In this document: piece after piece, positions 39,071-52,975 of the stretch
How positions within the stretch are numbered: position 1 is the first letter of the stretch
Layout of the letters: each line of letters starts with the position of its first letter
Assembly: GCA_013398275.1 (NCBI GenBank)
Contig: VZSE01002700.1
Location: forward strand, 2,102,455-2,166,454
Source: Promerops cafer
Lineage: Eukaryota > Chordata > Aves > Passeriformes > Nectariniidae
Direction of reading: 5' to 3'
DNA length: 64,000 bases
Notes under the pieces: model-generated
What the model was told of the DNA's origin: nothing
Databases searched by the model: none
The model's input: the letters and a program-made list of their open reading frames with translations, nothing else
Made by a program: the position numbers and the translations under genes

Positions 39071-40500
39071 TTTTTTTATGTCTCCTGTGCTCGTACTGTG
39101 GGCATATTCACTGGATTTAGTTATCTGGCTCCTGATTTGGATCACACATGATAGGAAATGTGATTTTCCATTCTAAATAGTGTGGCAGTAGATGGAAGAC
39201 TCTTTGAAGACAGAGAAAATGGTAAAAAGTAAGGAATCTGGAAGGACAGTTGCCATCTAGAATTTTTGGACTGCAAATCTGACCTTAAGTCCTTCTTTGA
39301 ATGAGATTTTGTCTATTCAAGATACAGACCTACCTTCAAACACCAGCCCCCTAGCACTCCCATTAAAATCTTAAAAAGTGTATGGGTGGTGCTTCTTAGT
39401 CCCAGTTCCTAGTTTTGCCAGTGGAAATGTTTCTAGACCAGAGACTGCAGAGTCAGACTGCTAATTTGAAGAGATAGAAAAGAGTATTCATTTTAACAGG
39501 AACCTGTTCCATTTCGTCACAGAAAATGGGACTCCATATGTACAGTAACTGAATTATTAAGTGGACAGATTATTTGCCTGAGGACATATTTATTTGGCCT
39601 AGAAAAAAAATCTGCACATTGTGTTGCAGTAGATAAGTTCTGGCTAATAGAAATACCTGGTACAGATTCCCCACCCTTTCCTTTAGCTTGGATTTTAATG
39701 TTTATTGCTCTAAACATAGACACATGCTGTAGAGATTCATGAAAACATTTGGAAGTCTTTTGCTGCCCGGTTTATCCCATCAAAGAATGGGGCTCATGTT
39801 TGACATGCCTCCTGGGCTCTGGTTCCCCACAAATTCATGAGTTTAAACATGTGGCCATACCAGCTGGGGACTGTGGGACTGGCCACAAACATTAGGCTGG
39901 GCACAGGTTTGAATTCATTGTAGAATTAAGCCCCTAGCTATCAGATGAGCGATGCAAATTCTGCGGCTTTCTGAATCCACACATTTTACCTTGTAAACAT
40001 TCATGTATAAAATCACTTTTTTACAGCCAGTGTTAATTTCAAATTCTGATTATCAAAAGCAGAAAAGTGCCTCTGTAATTTATGTAATATTTATTTAAAC
40101 CATTAAAAGAGAATTTGCTAAGAGCAAGAAGAGTTAACAGATATTACTACTCAAGGGTTTTTAGCAGAAATGAAGGCTTCTTCATAATAGAGTTATGTAA
40201 GACATTCAGAATTTGTAATTTTCTGAGTTTCAGTTTTAAATTGTGCTGCTTCTTTTATGTACAGATGCAGCAATTTGCTGGTCCCAGTTGAAATGTGTTT
40301 TGGTTGTAAGGTTTCAGTGAAAAAACATTTGTCTGTTTCTTAATTAAATATAAGATTGCTCATCTTATATTCTCAGAATTTTCTCCATAGCAGGAATTTA
40401 ATTTTTACCCAGCCTGTTTCTGGTCTTTATTTTCCTCAGTTTATCCCAAGTTTTTAAAGGCCATGTTAATATATTTTTATAAATTTTATTTTATTTATCC
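39071..40500. other. Unique non-coding DNA, no gene recognised
   Basis: AT-rich sequence, no recognised repeats, only short open frames without domains. Confidence 0.6.
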
Positions 40501-40509
40501 AACCCCTTG

Positions 40510-40580
40510 CAAAAACACAAAACAAAAAACCAACAAAAACCATCCCCCCCCACCCCCCCCAAAAAAAGAAGGAGGAAAGA
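40510..40580. repeat. A/C-rich low-complexity tract
   Basis: A-rich stretch with CAAAA units followed by two C runs of eight (40544-40551 and 40553-40560) and then A and G runs. On the minus strand the C runs are G runs. Simple low-complexity DNA. Confidence 0.85.
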
Positions 40581-42790
40581 ATAAAAGAATGAGAAAGTAA
40601 ATAATTTAAAGGACATAGTGAAAAATTACTTTCGAGGAATTTTGTGTTGATCAGGAACTTACTAGAGTGTTGCTATTACATTAAATTAGATAAAGATACA
40701 AGCTTAGAACAACTTGAGGTTTTTTTAAAGGACCTAAACCAATTAGCATCCACAAAGAGTAATCTCTCTGGGGGACTTGAATACAGGCCATATATATAGC
40801 ATAAATATCACCTGCAAATTCATACTTTGTGAAAACTTAGCAGCTTTCAGTTGAGAGAACTTGAGTGTAGTCTATTGTCATTTTGCTGTTTATCTCTCTG
40901 GGTGCTTGTGGCCCACCAAGGGAAGCTGTTATGTGTATATATGTTTGTATACATAGATGTGTGCACCCACCCCCACACACACCCCGGCGTACGCGCGCAT
41001 TTATGGGTATGCAGGCTGAGATAGATCCCCAGGTCAGGCTGGTGTGTGGATCCAGTCCCACCGTGCTGTGAGTGCTCTCCAGCTCCCAGCCCGTGTTCAT
41101 TCCTCAGGGTAATACTGAGGCATGCACCCCTTCCTCCTGCTCCTCCATGCCTCTGTTTCTGCAGGAGGGAGCCACTGTGGTCTCCAACACACCTCCCTGT
41201 CTGGGTCAGGGGTGCTCAGATCCCGAGTGACGCTGCAGCTGGATTTCAGATGTAGACATTGGGATACAGGGGTTGAATTTGTGCTGTTAAAGACAAGAGG
41301 GAGGGCACATGGGCAAGCTCAAGATCAGAACCACTGCCACTGCTTAGCTTTAGTTTACGCCCTGCCTCTTAGTCCTGAGGATCAAGACCACAACAAATCT
41401 GAAACCACTGTGTCCCAAAGTGATCCAAAGATCATTGTATAGCTTGCTGTTATTCAGCAGCGCAGACATGCCCACAAGTCTGCAAGCAAGGCATGACAAG
41501 AGGAGCTCAGAGAGCCAGAAATTATGGTAGTCACAGGACTCAGTGAGCCACAGCTGGGGACACACTGGGTTTGTCATGGAAGCAGGTGCAACAAGCTTTT
41601 GAGGGATTTGGGAAAGGTGTATTCTCACAACAAAGGGATTATAACATTGAGGAAGTAGAAGGGCAGAGAATGTCAGGAACATGCTACTGGGTTCATGGCT
41701 TCAGGAGAGTAGTAAAGAGAAGGGGAAGAGAGAAAAGGAAGAGCCTTTATTTCTGGAACATTTGAAGTAAAAGGAACTTGAAACTTTGAGGGTAAAGTTT
41801 GACTATTCCACATCTATAGCAATGAATATTTATTAGAAATGAGAATTTTCAAAAGGATTAGCTCATATGAAAATTCTGCCAATGCAACCTACAGATGGTT
41901 TCTAACAATAGGGCTGGACATGTCAGTGTGGGGTATATCCAGTCTGAAAAGTGGACAGCATGATGGAAAAAGAAGTTCAGTTGACATGCCAGACAAGAAA
42001 AGAGTGCCAGAGTCTGGAACAAGAGCTGCTGTGGCCAGCCTCCTGCCCCGTACATCTGTAATTATCCAGCTGCCTTGCAGCTGGATACAAACTGAATACA
42101 AACTGAAAGTTCTGCTTCCTGGTGCAGTTCATCTGATTCTCTTCTTTCTCCATTTATCCTTCCTGTCAGAAGCAACCAAAATTACTGTAACTGCCAGCTC
42201 AAAATTGAATAGCAGAACTAACATCCTCTTCCCTGCTGATGAAGGCTGATGTTATTAAAGCAGCTTGATTGATAAGATTAGAGAGTTCTATGGATACCTT
42301 CTGTTTTTGAAAACGGACTTAGAATAAAAAAATTAGTTTGTTCTGAGTCCACTCTTACTGAAATTATTTTTTAGATTTTTTTGTATCCTGTTTTGTCTTT
42401 TCTTTTAATCAATGGCTCTCCAATGTTTGCTTGCAATATGGTTGAATGGGTGGGGTTTCTGCACTTGAAATAGGAGACTTCAATGGTTTTAATTGTACAG
42501 TGCTAATTTCACAATTTTTTTTTTTTTTTTTTGCCTGATGAAATCAGAAGGAAAACCTACATTGGAAGATGATCTTTAAAATATATTTAGGGAAAGGTAC
42601 TATTTGAATAAATCCTTAAATCCATAAGAGTTTGAATGAAGTCATAGCCCATTGGTCTCATCAGTCTTGGAAAATTTTCATAGGCTACTGTTCCATTCTG
42701 ATGTTCAAAACCAAAACCAAACTCCTAAATATTCTAGAACAAATGCATAATAGATTACTACAACCAGAGCACCTGATCAATAGTTCTGCT
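40581..42790. other. Unclassified non-coding DNA with a Z-DNA-prone patch
   Basis: At 40987-41000 there are 14 bases of strictly alternating purine and pyrimidine with several CpG (GCGTACGCGCGCAT), next to a CA-rich stretch. 41040-41260 is richer in GC but contains no CpG island of usual size. A 136-codon plus-strand open frame at 41839-42249 is the longest outside repeats; it has no recognised domain, no Kozak-like context I would trust and no bounded exon. An 18-T run is at 42515-42532. Confidence 0.5.
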
Positions 42791-42855
42791 TTGAGTAAGA
42801 GAAAGGACTAGATGCCTCTTCCTATCCAGCTTATAGTTTTCTTTGAGTCTACAGG
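42791..42855 (+). mobile_element. Possible ancient CR1 3'-end remnant
   Basis: GGACTAGATGCCTCTTCC followed by TATCCAGC and ATAGTTTTCTTTGAGTCT resembles a worn CR1 3' end (GGACTAGATGACCT, TTCCAGCC, ATTCTATGA). Only about 60 bases support this, so it is tentative. Confidence 0.3.
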
Positions 42856-45800
42856 TTTATCTAAATATTTTACTCTTTTCCTTTAAATGTAAAAACTGAG
42901 TAAGTCAAGTAGTGGCAACAAATGTGAAAAACATGAAAGAAAACTGACAGCTGATCATGCAAAAGAGACCTATTATTTTTTGTCTACCTCCCTCTTGGCT
43001 TTTGAGGATGGGGAAGGATAGCTGACTCACCATATGTCATTAAAAAGTCCTTATATGGAGAAAATACATTTGAAATTAAAGGGTATAATATTGTCATTAG
43101 TATTAAGGTGGCTGCATAAGTAGACTATTTTGCAGGATAGGTTTTTCCTTTAAAACATGGTCTGGGATACATTCATATGTAATTTCAAAGAGGCAATTAG
43201 TATCAACAGAATGAATTAGTTCCTAAACCAAAATCATTAAAATGTCCTAGAGATATTTTTAGATATAGCCTGTGCACATACTTCATATTAGGTTACCAAA
43301 AGATTACAGGGATTTTTCTTTTATTTATATACTTTTCTGTACATATGTACTTTACCTATATTCATATATGTATATTACAGTTCTCACTGCAACTAAAGAA
43401 GGCCTTGGAATTCACCTTAAGGGTCCCTGAGTCTAACAGTATCTCGATAGGCACATATTTTATAAAAGATCAGGATAACAACTAGCTCAAATAAAGCACA
43501 AAATAATTCACAGGTTCTAGGGCCAAAGTGAAAACTTACTGTTTTGGTTGAATTTTGTCCTAAGCTTTTGCAGCCCATGAGCATCCTTACGCAAAGACCC
43601 TCAGACACAAATTCACTCTGCTGAAATGTGAGGTGTCACAGGCATATAGTCACCCCAGAGTTCATTTGTAGTCTATAGCAAAGGAGTGATACCTGCAGCT
43701 TGCCTCATCACCGCTTGAGGAGCCTGTCAATTACAGGGAGTAAAGAATGGTCATGGTTTTAATTTTAGTGCTTCATTTCGGGTTTCAGTAAATGGCCTCT
43801 TTAATATTCCATAAATCTACACAAAATCTGTAGGTATTTTCTATTCAAAACACAGAAGTTAAGCTTAATGAGGCTGCAGAATATATGATACATTATCATA
43901 TATTTCTAAACACACTGTTTTGAGAGATCAGTCAATGACTTGCACAAGCCTGTTTTCATTTTTACACATAATTCATCTTATACCTTACATAGTCAGCATT
44001 ATCAAATGGTAGTAATGAAATTTACCTCAGTATTTAATGTGACCCATTCCCTCAACAAATTTTGTACATCATCGTGCAAATAAGAAATGCATAATTTCTA
44101 GAATAAGAAATAACACAGGACACTGAGTCTGTGTTGTTAGCCCAAGTGACTCTTGCTTTACACCACCTTCCCTATATGTAAACAAAAACAATTTTTTCAG
44201 AAATTTATGCATTCATATATGCCATGCTCTATCTTACTTTCCTCCAAAACTCAAATCTTCTACTTGTTACATCACAGCTGGTTGCTGTGGGAATTATGAT
44301 GCCATGAATTAATTTAAGGTGAAAGACAGATAAATTCTTAAGAAGCAAGTACACTCTCATGCAACAGTAATATTGTCATGTCCCTAATGATAAAAATGAT
44401 AGAAGAAAAACCAAAAGCTACATGACACCCAGACAAAGTGCTTTCAACTAGTTTCAAAGTTTTCCAGAATATATCAATTCCTTTTTAAGCAAATTGTTTT
44501 GTACAGAACTCCAATGGGAGCACTAGAAAATTTCCCTCTCCAGCCTACAAATAGATTAATCCTGTAACTGAGGGCTTGAATCTGTGCACATTCTTATTCA
44601 ACATTATTGGTCTCTATCAGTTTTCTGCAAGAAAAAGCTCCATTAATGTGATTTTTACAGAAAAACCTATCTTGTAATTGCTCCTTACTTCCAAATTCTC
44701 TCTTTCCTAAAGAATAATATTTTATGTATTTTCTTGAAAAAAGAAAGAAATATCTCTTGATAAAGACAAAAAACCTACAAACAGGTAAAAAAAGTGTTTG
44801 CTATGAAAGGTGTGTAAGAACTTGAATACCCAGTTAGTCAGATTATCTGGACATTCCCCTGACATATTGATAACTCTGAGATAGTTCAATTTATATGAAA
44901 AGTGATGGTGGTATTTTTATATCTAACATATGTTCTGTTGCCATGGTGTTTTTTCCTGGTTTATGTACTGAGTAAAAGTAATTACAATTTAAGAATATGC
45001 CTTAGGTCATCTACAGTCTTCCTCTTACAGTGACGAAATTAGTTCTTTGGAGGTAACAAAACCAAAAGAGAGTACTCAGAATAAATGAGAGTGAGCTGAC
45101 AACCAGCCTGTCTTTGTACATTACAACCATTGGGAACTTAAGGCTTCCACACACATGTGGAAGTCAGAAGTTGACCCATGCCAGATGAAGATGTGCTGTG
45201 GTGGAGATTACAGCTCTTGCTGCTCTTCACTCTCCCATCTCCTTTTCTCTGACTCCCGGACAGAATAAAAAATAGCAACTACAAAGAGGGAAGATTTTGA
45301 GCATTTCTTTAAAAGCATGATACCGCTCTCCCACAGAAGGAGGAAACACTCCTCCTGGATTTGTCACAACTTTCCCAAGGGTAATGTCTCTTTCCTAGAC
45401 ATTTCTAGTTGGGTGGTAGGTCATAACATAACAGACTGAGCATCTGCTGAGCTCAGTGAGTATAGGGTACTTCCTGTCTGAGTAGTGGTTATGAAGACAG
45501 GAAGGGGATTGCAATCACAGTTTTGCACTTAGATATTTGTATCTGCCTATGTCCATATCTAGGACATATAGACATATCTAGGTCTAGATGCTTTATAAAC
45601 TCTTGATATTAGGAGGAAATTTGGCACTAGTTGAAATTACTGACATTATTTTAACCGGCTCAAACTGAGGTATAGTAGCACCCTTCAAATGCTGTGGATG
45701 GGGCAGAAAAAGAGGCTTTGCACATTATAATCTTGAACACTAACTGGCACAAGTGGGTTTTGTTCTGACTGTGAACTCTAAGCAGGACTGGAATAAAAAT

Positions 45801-47880
45801 AAAAATAATGGTGAAAAAGTTAAGTGAGAATAATCAAATAATATAATGATTTTTGTATCAAGCTTTCACATTTACAGTGGTTTGTATTGCGTCTATAAAA
45901 TCAGGGTAAAATAAACCAACTGGATGTACCACCTAGTCTTTCTTTGAGAACAGGGGATTATTTCTGAAATTATTATGATATAAAAATGCTATATAACCTC
46001 AGGAGAAGGTTTCATTGATAGTGCTTAGTATTATCAGTATTATCAACTGAAGCTTTGTCAGTGCAGAAGTTCAATTCACCTCTTTTAAATTACGTGAAGA
46101 ATAACTTGTTCTAAAAAATGCACTGTGCTGATTTGGATCTGCGGGGTAGATGTCTTCCTCATTTTTTACTAGTCAATTCTTTGATAACAGCTGAGGCAAT
46201 CAGGAACTCTTTTACCTGCCTGATTCATGTTGTCCTTTGTTACCCCTCCTTCACATTTAATGAATCCATATATTGATTCCTAAACTACTGGAGATGATTG
46301 AGCTTATATATTTTTGCCACAATAAAACAGTCACATCTGAGTTTTCAGATGGAGACAGAAACAAATATGCTAAGCATAGAGAAGTTTAACTTTCAAGGCA
46401 GCCTTACATCTATTTCATATTCTAACAACAGTAATAACTGGGTTAGTTGATAAATAGTATTTTGCTTCTTGTATTTCCACTTATATCTCCTGTAAAATAT
46501 GACCTAGCAGGCACAATCTTTTAATACTTTCTAGGTGGGGTATCTTAAAAAACACCAAGAGAAGACTGCTTAGCCTCTGGGTTCTGCCAGGCATAAAATG
46601 GGGAACCAGCACAAGGGTTTGGACTGACACTACTCTGAAAAATAGTGGGGAAAAGAGGGTTAGGCAGACCACCAGAACTTCACAGAGCTTCATAGTGAAA
46701 ACCTTGTTCTTTAGAAGACTTCAAAACTTGAAACTGCAGTGATGGTTCAGAGGGTCTAAGTCTTGTGTCAAAATCTATTACCTGTTTGGTACTGGATTAT
46801 TAGCATAAAAAATAACTTTAGGATACTATGGTGGTTTTAAGAATGCCATGTTACATATAGATACTGGTACATAATCCTCAGTTACTTATCCTCAAAACTA
46901 CACATGATTGTTAGCCAAATTAAATAATTCCAAGAGTTTTCATATGTGTGTGGGTTTTTTTGATTTAAAAAATGGACCGAGTAGATGAGTCTTCTGTTCT
47001 TGAGTTTTGACATTTTCTCTTCTGTGCCTGGTAGACAGTTTTCAGTAGATATGCTTTTGATATTTACACTACTTTTTTGGAACTTTTTTCACCTCTGCTT
47101 TTGAGAAAACCCATGAAAATTAGGTGAATCCCTGAAAGTATACTTTATAAAGAAGCAAAGTATAAAACGATGTCTGAATTCTAGGCTGTGCTAATATCTT
47201 TTAAATGCTTGGATCATGAACTGATAACTGCATAGATTTCATACACGTGATATGATAAAATATATTATTTTTATGTCACAAGCTTCCGACTAATACAGCT
47301 ACATCAATATATCTCTATAATAAAACAAATAATCAAAAGCAAACACAATAACCTTAAATTAATATAGTAATTAATTATTCAGGTCTGTGAAAATCAGAAT
47401 GGTATTTGCAGGGTGGGGGAGTGGGGTGTTATTGTTGTTTCGGATGCAGGATAAAAACCATCACCCCCTTGGGCAGAGCACCATGACCCAATGGCTGGAA
47501 ACTCATTACAGGAAAACACAAACATAGGTAATCTAAAACTATTTTCAGAGTAAAAACCAGTAATAACTCTTGCTGTGAAAACAGCACACTTCTCCCTTAA
47601 CAGTGTTAAGTGATCTTTAATGATTCCCTCTGCACAAGAAACCACTGATGCATTTTGGTTTCCCCATATTTCCTTAACTTATTGGATAAATACATCTCTA
47701 TTTGCTGTATGGGGCTGTTCTTTAATTTTTACAGTAACTGTGATCTTCAAATTTTGATTCTGGATTGAACTCTCTTGGTCAAATGACAATGCTATGTGTT
47801 TCATAAATTGCATTTGTAGCTGTTAGCCTCAGCAGTTTGCATCTCAGCAGTCATGGAGCTGTGTGTTTTTAAAAATGTAA
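42856..47880. other. Unique non-coding DNA, no gene recognised
   Basis: Five kilobases of AT-rich sequence with no recognised interspersed repeat and no open frame above about 70 codons. A 10-base direct repeat (CATATCTAGG, 45554-45563 and 45573-45582) is the only local structure noted. Confidence 0.65.
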
Positions 47881-47881
47881 T

Positions 47882-47914
47882 AAACATCATCCACACAAAC
47901 TCTAGATGATGTTT
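47882..47914. repeat. Inverted repeat, 10-base arms with 13-base loop
   Basis: AAACATCATC at 47882-47891 and its exact reverse complement GATGATGTTT at 47905-47914. Could form a small hairpin; no poly-T or gene context gives it a role. Confidence 0.85.
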
Positions 47915-50900
47915 CCAGTAAAAGCATTTTCAAAGCACTGTGGCCCAGCTACTGGATTTTACTGGAGTGAAATGTGCTTTTACTCTTCTTCCTAATGCTT
48001 TTCCCTCCTGGCACATAAGATACCATGATATTTATAGTTACCCTCCAGTTCTTCATTTCAAATTTTATTTTACTGTGTTAAGAAAACAAACTAAGTCATC
48101 TATGTATATCTATGTATATTTTTAGTCCTCAAGGTTTACCTAATTTCACTCTGCAAAAGCAATGATTTTTAGATTTGAAAAACAATTTACTTACACAAAA
48201 CATAGAGCATCTTGAAGGAGCTTCTTTCACTACATGTTTGTGAAGATAGCCACCCATTAAATCATCGAATATTACACTTTCTATAGCACCTAAAAAACAA
48301 GTTATAGGGGAAAGAAAGTAGCAACCATGGATCTGCCTTGAAGACCTGTTTTCTCTAGTCAACACATAACCACAAAGCTCTGTGAAGGTTCATCTGGCAT
48401 TTTCAAAGGCATAATCATTTATTTTTTGCCCAGCTACAGTCAATATTGTATTATGGCCATTACTTTACCAGAACACTCCCCGATTTCACAGCAATATGCC
48501 CCAGCATTTAATCAGATCTTTGTTGCACTTTGTGCACAGCATGGTACCATGTAAAAACAGCTGTTCTAATAAATTCCTTTTCCCTTTTAGTGAATTTATT
48601 CAAATATTTATAAATTCTATGTTGTAAAGGTGTCCACTGAGCCTTTGGATTCAACCCTCACAAAAAAACTGTGAGTATCTGGCCATGGCAGTTGTCCCCA
48701 TCTTCTGACTACCCACCAGTTTATCAACTTCATTTGTCTTCCTGGCCAGTTTTATCCTGGTCACTCCCTTCCTCATTCAGACTAAACCAACTGAGGAAAT
48801 CAGAGAGAAACATACTTACCTGCAAACTCTCAGTTAGGGCCACTTTAGGCTTCTATCAAACACCTTTAACTCCAGATAATCCTGCTTTAATCATATTTTA
48901 CCACAAGACATCAGGAAAAGGATTTCATGTGTAAGAGTATCATCTCTGAAGGTCCAAGATATTGCCCAGCTGACATATCAACACTGAAGTTTCATGTGTG
49001 CTGCTACTTTCAAGCACATTCATTACACTTAATAAATAATAGCATTTGGTTTTTATATATTGCTTCATAGTAACTGTATGTTCATGTCAAAGTTGATCAA
49101 AACTTCTCCATATCCCAAAAGCAAGTGTTTTGAAACCAGTTAGTCTGAAGTGTGTCGGTTAATTTATGCACTGATATTCCCATCAAGTATAACAAGACAA
49201 TGCATTCTCTCTTCCTCAGCCATAATTTTGAAATGTTCATTCTTGTACACCGATCTTTTCCGAGAGTCAAACTCCCTTAAAAACTCAGGCAGCTAAAAAA
49301 TAATGCCCCATCATGTCTTCAACTAATACTATTGAACTGTGTAAAAAAGAATCTTCTCAGAGTTTCTGCTTCTTTGCCTCAATTACAAAACAGGAACGCT
49401 GGAAGGCTCCCACAGAGAACAGACTGAAAATCAACACTAGACCTGGCACGACTGTGTTGCTGTGATCCCAGGGGAGAGGCAGGTAGACATCTGGGAGAGG
49501 AATGCCTACTTTAATCTTCTTAATGCACCTTTTTTTTCTATGAGCGTGCTATTTTATACCCCATACACTATTTAGAACTTGGGTTACCTAATAGCCTTTC
49601 TAGATGCTATAGGTTCTCTGTTAAACAGAGGATTAAGATTTCAGCAGTGTCAGTTAACTGGCAGCTACTGCATGAATCTCCACTGTCAGTGTCCCAGCAG
49701 CGTCAAAAGTGCACCCAGTGAAGTGACTCACTTGGCCTTTAGGATTCTGAAGGGATTTTGTGTTTCTAAGTGTACTGAGCTCACCAGAAGTGACAGATAT
49801 TGTGGTGCTTCTAAGAGTAGTCCCTACTTCAGAGCTGAGTGATCTGCAGAGCAAAGGCATTTTAGGCCTTATATTCCATAGAATTGGGGTGTTCCAGTTA
49901 TTCATATCTCTGATAAGGAAAGAACAAGAGGTCATACACTTTTTATATGGTCTTTATTGGCTGATCTCAATGGGATTGTCCCTCTGTCTTCAACAACTGA
50001 TTTAGCTTGTATGCCTTCTTTTTAGTTTTGCACTCATATTTATCATGATTTTTGTTTAGAAATGGTTGAAAATCTCTTGATATGTGGACAAATGAATAAA
50101 GATAACCTTTCTCCTGAACGTAGGTGTAACAAGATATACTTCTTTATGTTATATAGCTACTTGGCAAATAATCTTTCTGTTATTACAGCTGGTACTGTAA
50201 AATTTAAACTGAATACCACACTATGTTTTTGCTGTCAATACTGTGTAAATAATATATTCCTTATTTTTTTAGCTGTTCTCCTTCAGCATAAGCATTTACA
50301 CTGTAAGCCATTTGAATCTATATTTTTTTAATATTGTTTGTACGGGATTTCTTCAGTGCTGCTTGATGGACTTGCACTCCTTTCTGTGCTGGTGAATAAC
50401 AGCAAGTTCAACTGTACCTGTGTTACCTCGAATTTGGTGGTCAGGAAGGACTGACAGAAAGACTCTCTGAAAGAAGAGAGTTTACCCCCCCTGGCAGAGG
50501 GACTTCCTGCTTTCTCCTTTGGTCCATCAGTCACAGAATGTAAGCACAAAAATCTCTCAGATGCTCTTGAGCTTCATGTGCTGAGTTGGTAAAGTGATTC
50601 TCAGATGAGAACATTTCAGTTATTTAGCAGCCACTTCTGCCACAAGCAGTAGTATTTTTATCTCAGTAAAACCCATTTACTGATGACACCACAAGTCAGT
50701 CAAAAGTCCAGGCAGGGAAGCAAAAAAAATAAACTCAACAGAGATTTAGTCTTACTGACGTATATATAGTATATGTTTACAGTACCAAATTAACATACAA
50801 TCTTCTCTCACTGGAGGCACTGTTTGTGCACTCCTCAGCTTGTTTAGCCATTTGATTTATCTCAGGTTATAGAAGGGAACAACCCTTCCTCCCTGCAGCA

Positions 50901-51660
50901 GCCAAAAACCTTCTATACTCTCTCACTTTAGCACTTTTGCATCTATTTCTCATAAGGAAATACTAAAGAGTCTTGGTCTTTCACAAGCAGAAGACACCCC
51001 AAAAATCACCCAGCTTTTCTACAGAATGGTGTATGTGTCCGCTCCCCATACAGATGACCTTTTCTGCCTGACTAAATTCAAGCACCTAAGTTAGATGCCC
51101 AATCAGCTTAAACTTCTTTTACAGACAAGGCAGAGGAAGAGCATTTCCAGGTAATTGTTTGGGGTTTTTTTTGGTAGGTTGAATGACATCTACAGTAGAT
51201 ATGTGGGAGAACTGTACTTCCACTAGGCTATCTCATACTGCCTGAAATTACATTGGATGAAGGTCTAATAATCTCCAGTAAGATGGACTGAATCATCCTT
51301 GTGTGCATCAGTCTCCATACAAAATTTTCATAAAGTTACAAACAGTTCAAGTAATACTTTTAAAAGTGGTAAGACCAGGGTGGGTGTTTTCCTGTTCATC
51401 ACATGAGAAAAGTAAAGTTCTATAAGATACAGCTCACAGGTTCAAAAAGGAAAGTAGCATGGTACTTGGCTCACACCATATATTGAAAATTGCCTCTCAT
51501 GCAAACACTAAATCACCCTCCTCTCGCATGGAACTCTTGCATGCTGTGATTGTAGCTCTGTAGAATAAAACCCTGTAAATCATGAATTCTATGACTAATG
51601 TAGCCAGATTTACACTGGTGGCCCTTTCTCTTTGTTTAAGGATTTCAAATGTATTTAAAC
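47915..51660. other. Unique non-coding DNA, no gene recognised
   Basis: AT-rich. A 10-base unit is tandemly duplicated at 48098-48117 (ATCTATGTAT twice). Open frames up to about 93 codons overlap one another on both strands near 49579-50005 without domains. No repeat family recognised. Confidence 0.6.
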
Positions 51661-51745
51661 CATGGAATCATATAATCAAAATATGCTGAGTTGGAAGGGA
51701 TTCATCAGGATCATTGAGTCCAGTTCCTGTACATTAACATCTTTT
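51661..51745 (-). mobile_element. CR1 LINE 3'-end fragment, minus strand
   Basis: Reads, on the plus strand, CATGGAATCATATAATCA, then GAGTTGGAAGGGATTCATC and AGGATCATTGAGTCCAGTTCC. This is the reverse complement of a CR1 3' end (family consensus words: TTGGAAGGGAC, GATCATCGAGTCCAACTCC). It is the only minus-strand CR1 seen in the window. Sequence to the right of 51745 no longer matches. Confidence 0.85.
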
Positions 51746-52339
51746 ACTTGTCTGTGTAATTAACATTCCTTGATATCACCTTTATGAATGCTTTTGTCAA
51801 GCAGTACACTCTGTCCCTGAACATTCATTTTTGTGCAGAAGTTTTGAGAACCTCCTGTACCTCATTATGGGACCACAATGTTCAGACTGGGACCTTCATA
51901 GCCTAAGTGGACTGATGAAACAGTATCTGCATTAGAGATGCCTGGTACTCTTTATAGCTCTCCTTTTTTACTTTCTTTCCTTTACTGTTACTATAAAAGA
52001 CCAAATCCATCGTTGATATAGTTGCTCTGAAGCCAGTGAAGTTACTTCCCGGGATGAGTGTGACCCATTTTGTGCTTTTCAAGAGCCTAACTAACAATAA
52101 ATGTCACATCCCTGTCACAGCTCTAATGCTGTTCAGAGGACAGATGTACAATACCTCTTTGTCTTCTTCCTGCTCGTAACGAGCAGTGTAGGTCATCTGC
52201 ATCATTAACATTTGCAGCTGATGCATTTGTGTAGTCTGTATACACTTGGAACTGCATAGACCTTCTCATTGTTTTCAGAACCTTGATTTTTCATAGTATT
52301 ATCATCATCCAAATGTATTTAAGGATGAAACTATTAGAA
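51746..52339. other. Unique non-coding DNA, no gene recognised
   Basis: AT-rich, no recognised repeat or gene; the upstream part of the minus-strand CR1 could continue here but is not recognisable. Confidence 0.55.
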
Positions 52340-52970
52340 ACACAATTGGTGAATTAATGTCATGAGGGCTGCTGCTGGCAGCTCATCAATTTTTGATATG
52401 CCACTCAGACAAATGAAACATAAGCCACCCAGAACAAGGGGACCTTTTGACACTTCAAAGGAAACCCCTATGGGTGGTTTCCTCTTGAAGCTGCACTAAA
52501 CTGGCTCAATCTCCTCAGCTGGAAGCTGCCAATGTCTCATTAACCCCTAAACAGGCCCTGCATGAGCTTTTCTTTTCAGCTATAATTATGCCATGCACTC
52601 CTGTTATGCTGTACTGAATTGCAACACTGTCACCAGCACATTATAAACATCCACCCTAATTGAAAAGCAGATTAGACTCGTGTTAATTAGAGAAAAAGCC
52701 CGCCCACTTGCATGCATTATGATTGCCTCTTAAATACTGAGGATGTTGAAATCCCTCAGAAAGACAAGGCAGACTTAATTGCAATAACCTGCAAATTAAG
52801 TTTAATTTACTTTAAATTTACCGGTTTAGCAGGCTCATTTGATGGTGTTAATGTTCTAGCAAATTAATTATCTGAATTAGTCATGCCTGGTGGAGTTTTG
52901 CAGCAGAATACATTGTACAGTGGCCTATTAATAACAGACAAACAGGACAGGATTAATGAGAAGCTTATGC
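52340..52970. promoter_or_regulatory. Strong candidate conserved non-coding element (enhancer-like)
   Basis: A 600-base block without repeats or open frames, unusually dense in homeodomain-type cores: TTAATTAG at 52683-52690, CTTAATTGCAATAA at 52774-52787, AATTAATTA at 52862-52870, GAATTAG at 52874-52880 and several lone ATTA words, together with TGCATGCATTATG near 52710 and CATTGTACAGTGG near 52911. Such clustering, with moderate complexity between sites, is the usual look of deeply conserved developmental enhancers near transcription-factor genes. No target gene is in the window. Conservation and activity are inferred, not seen. Confidence 0.4.
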
Positions 52971-52975
52971 TAAAG

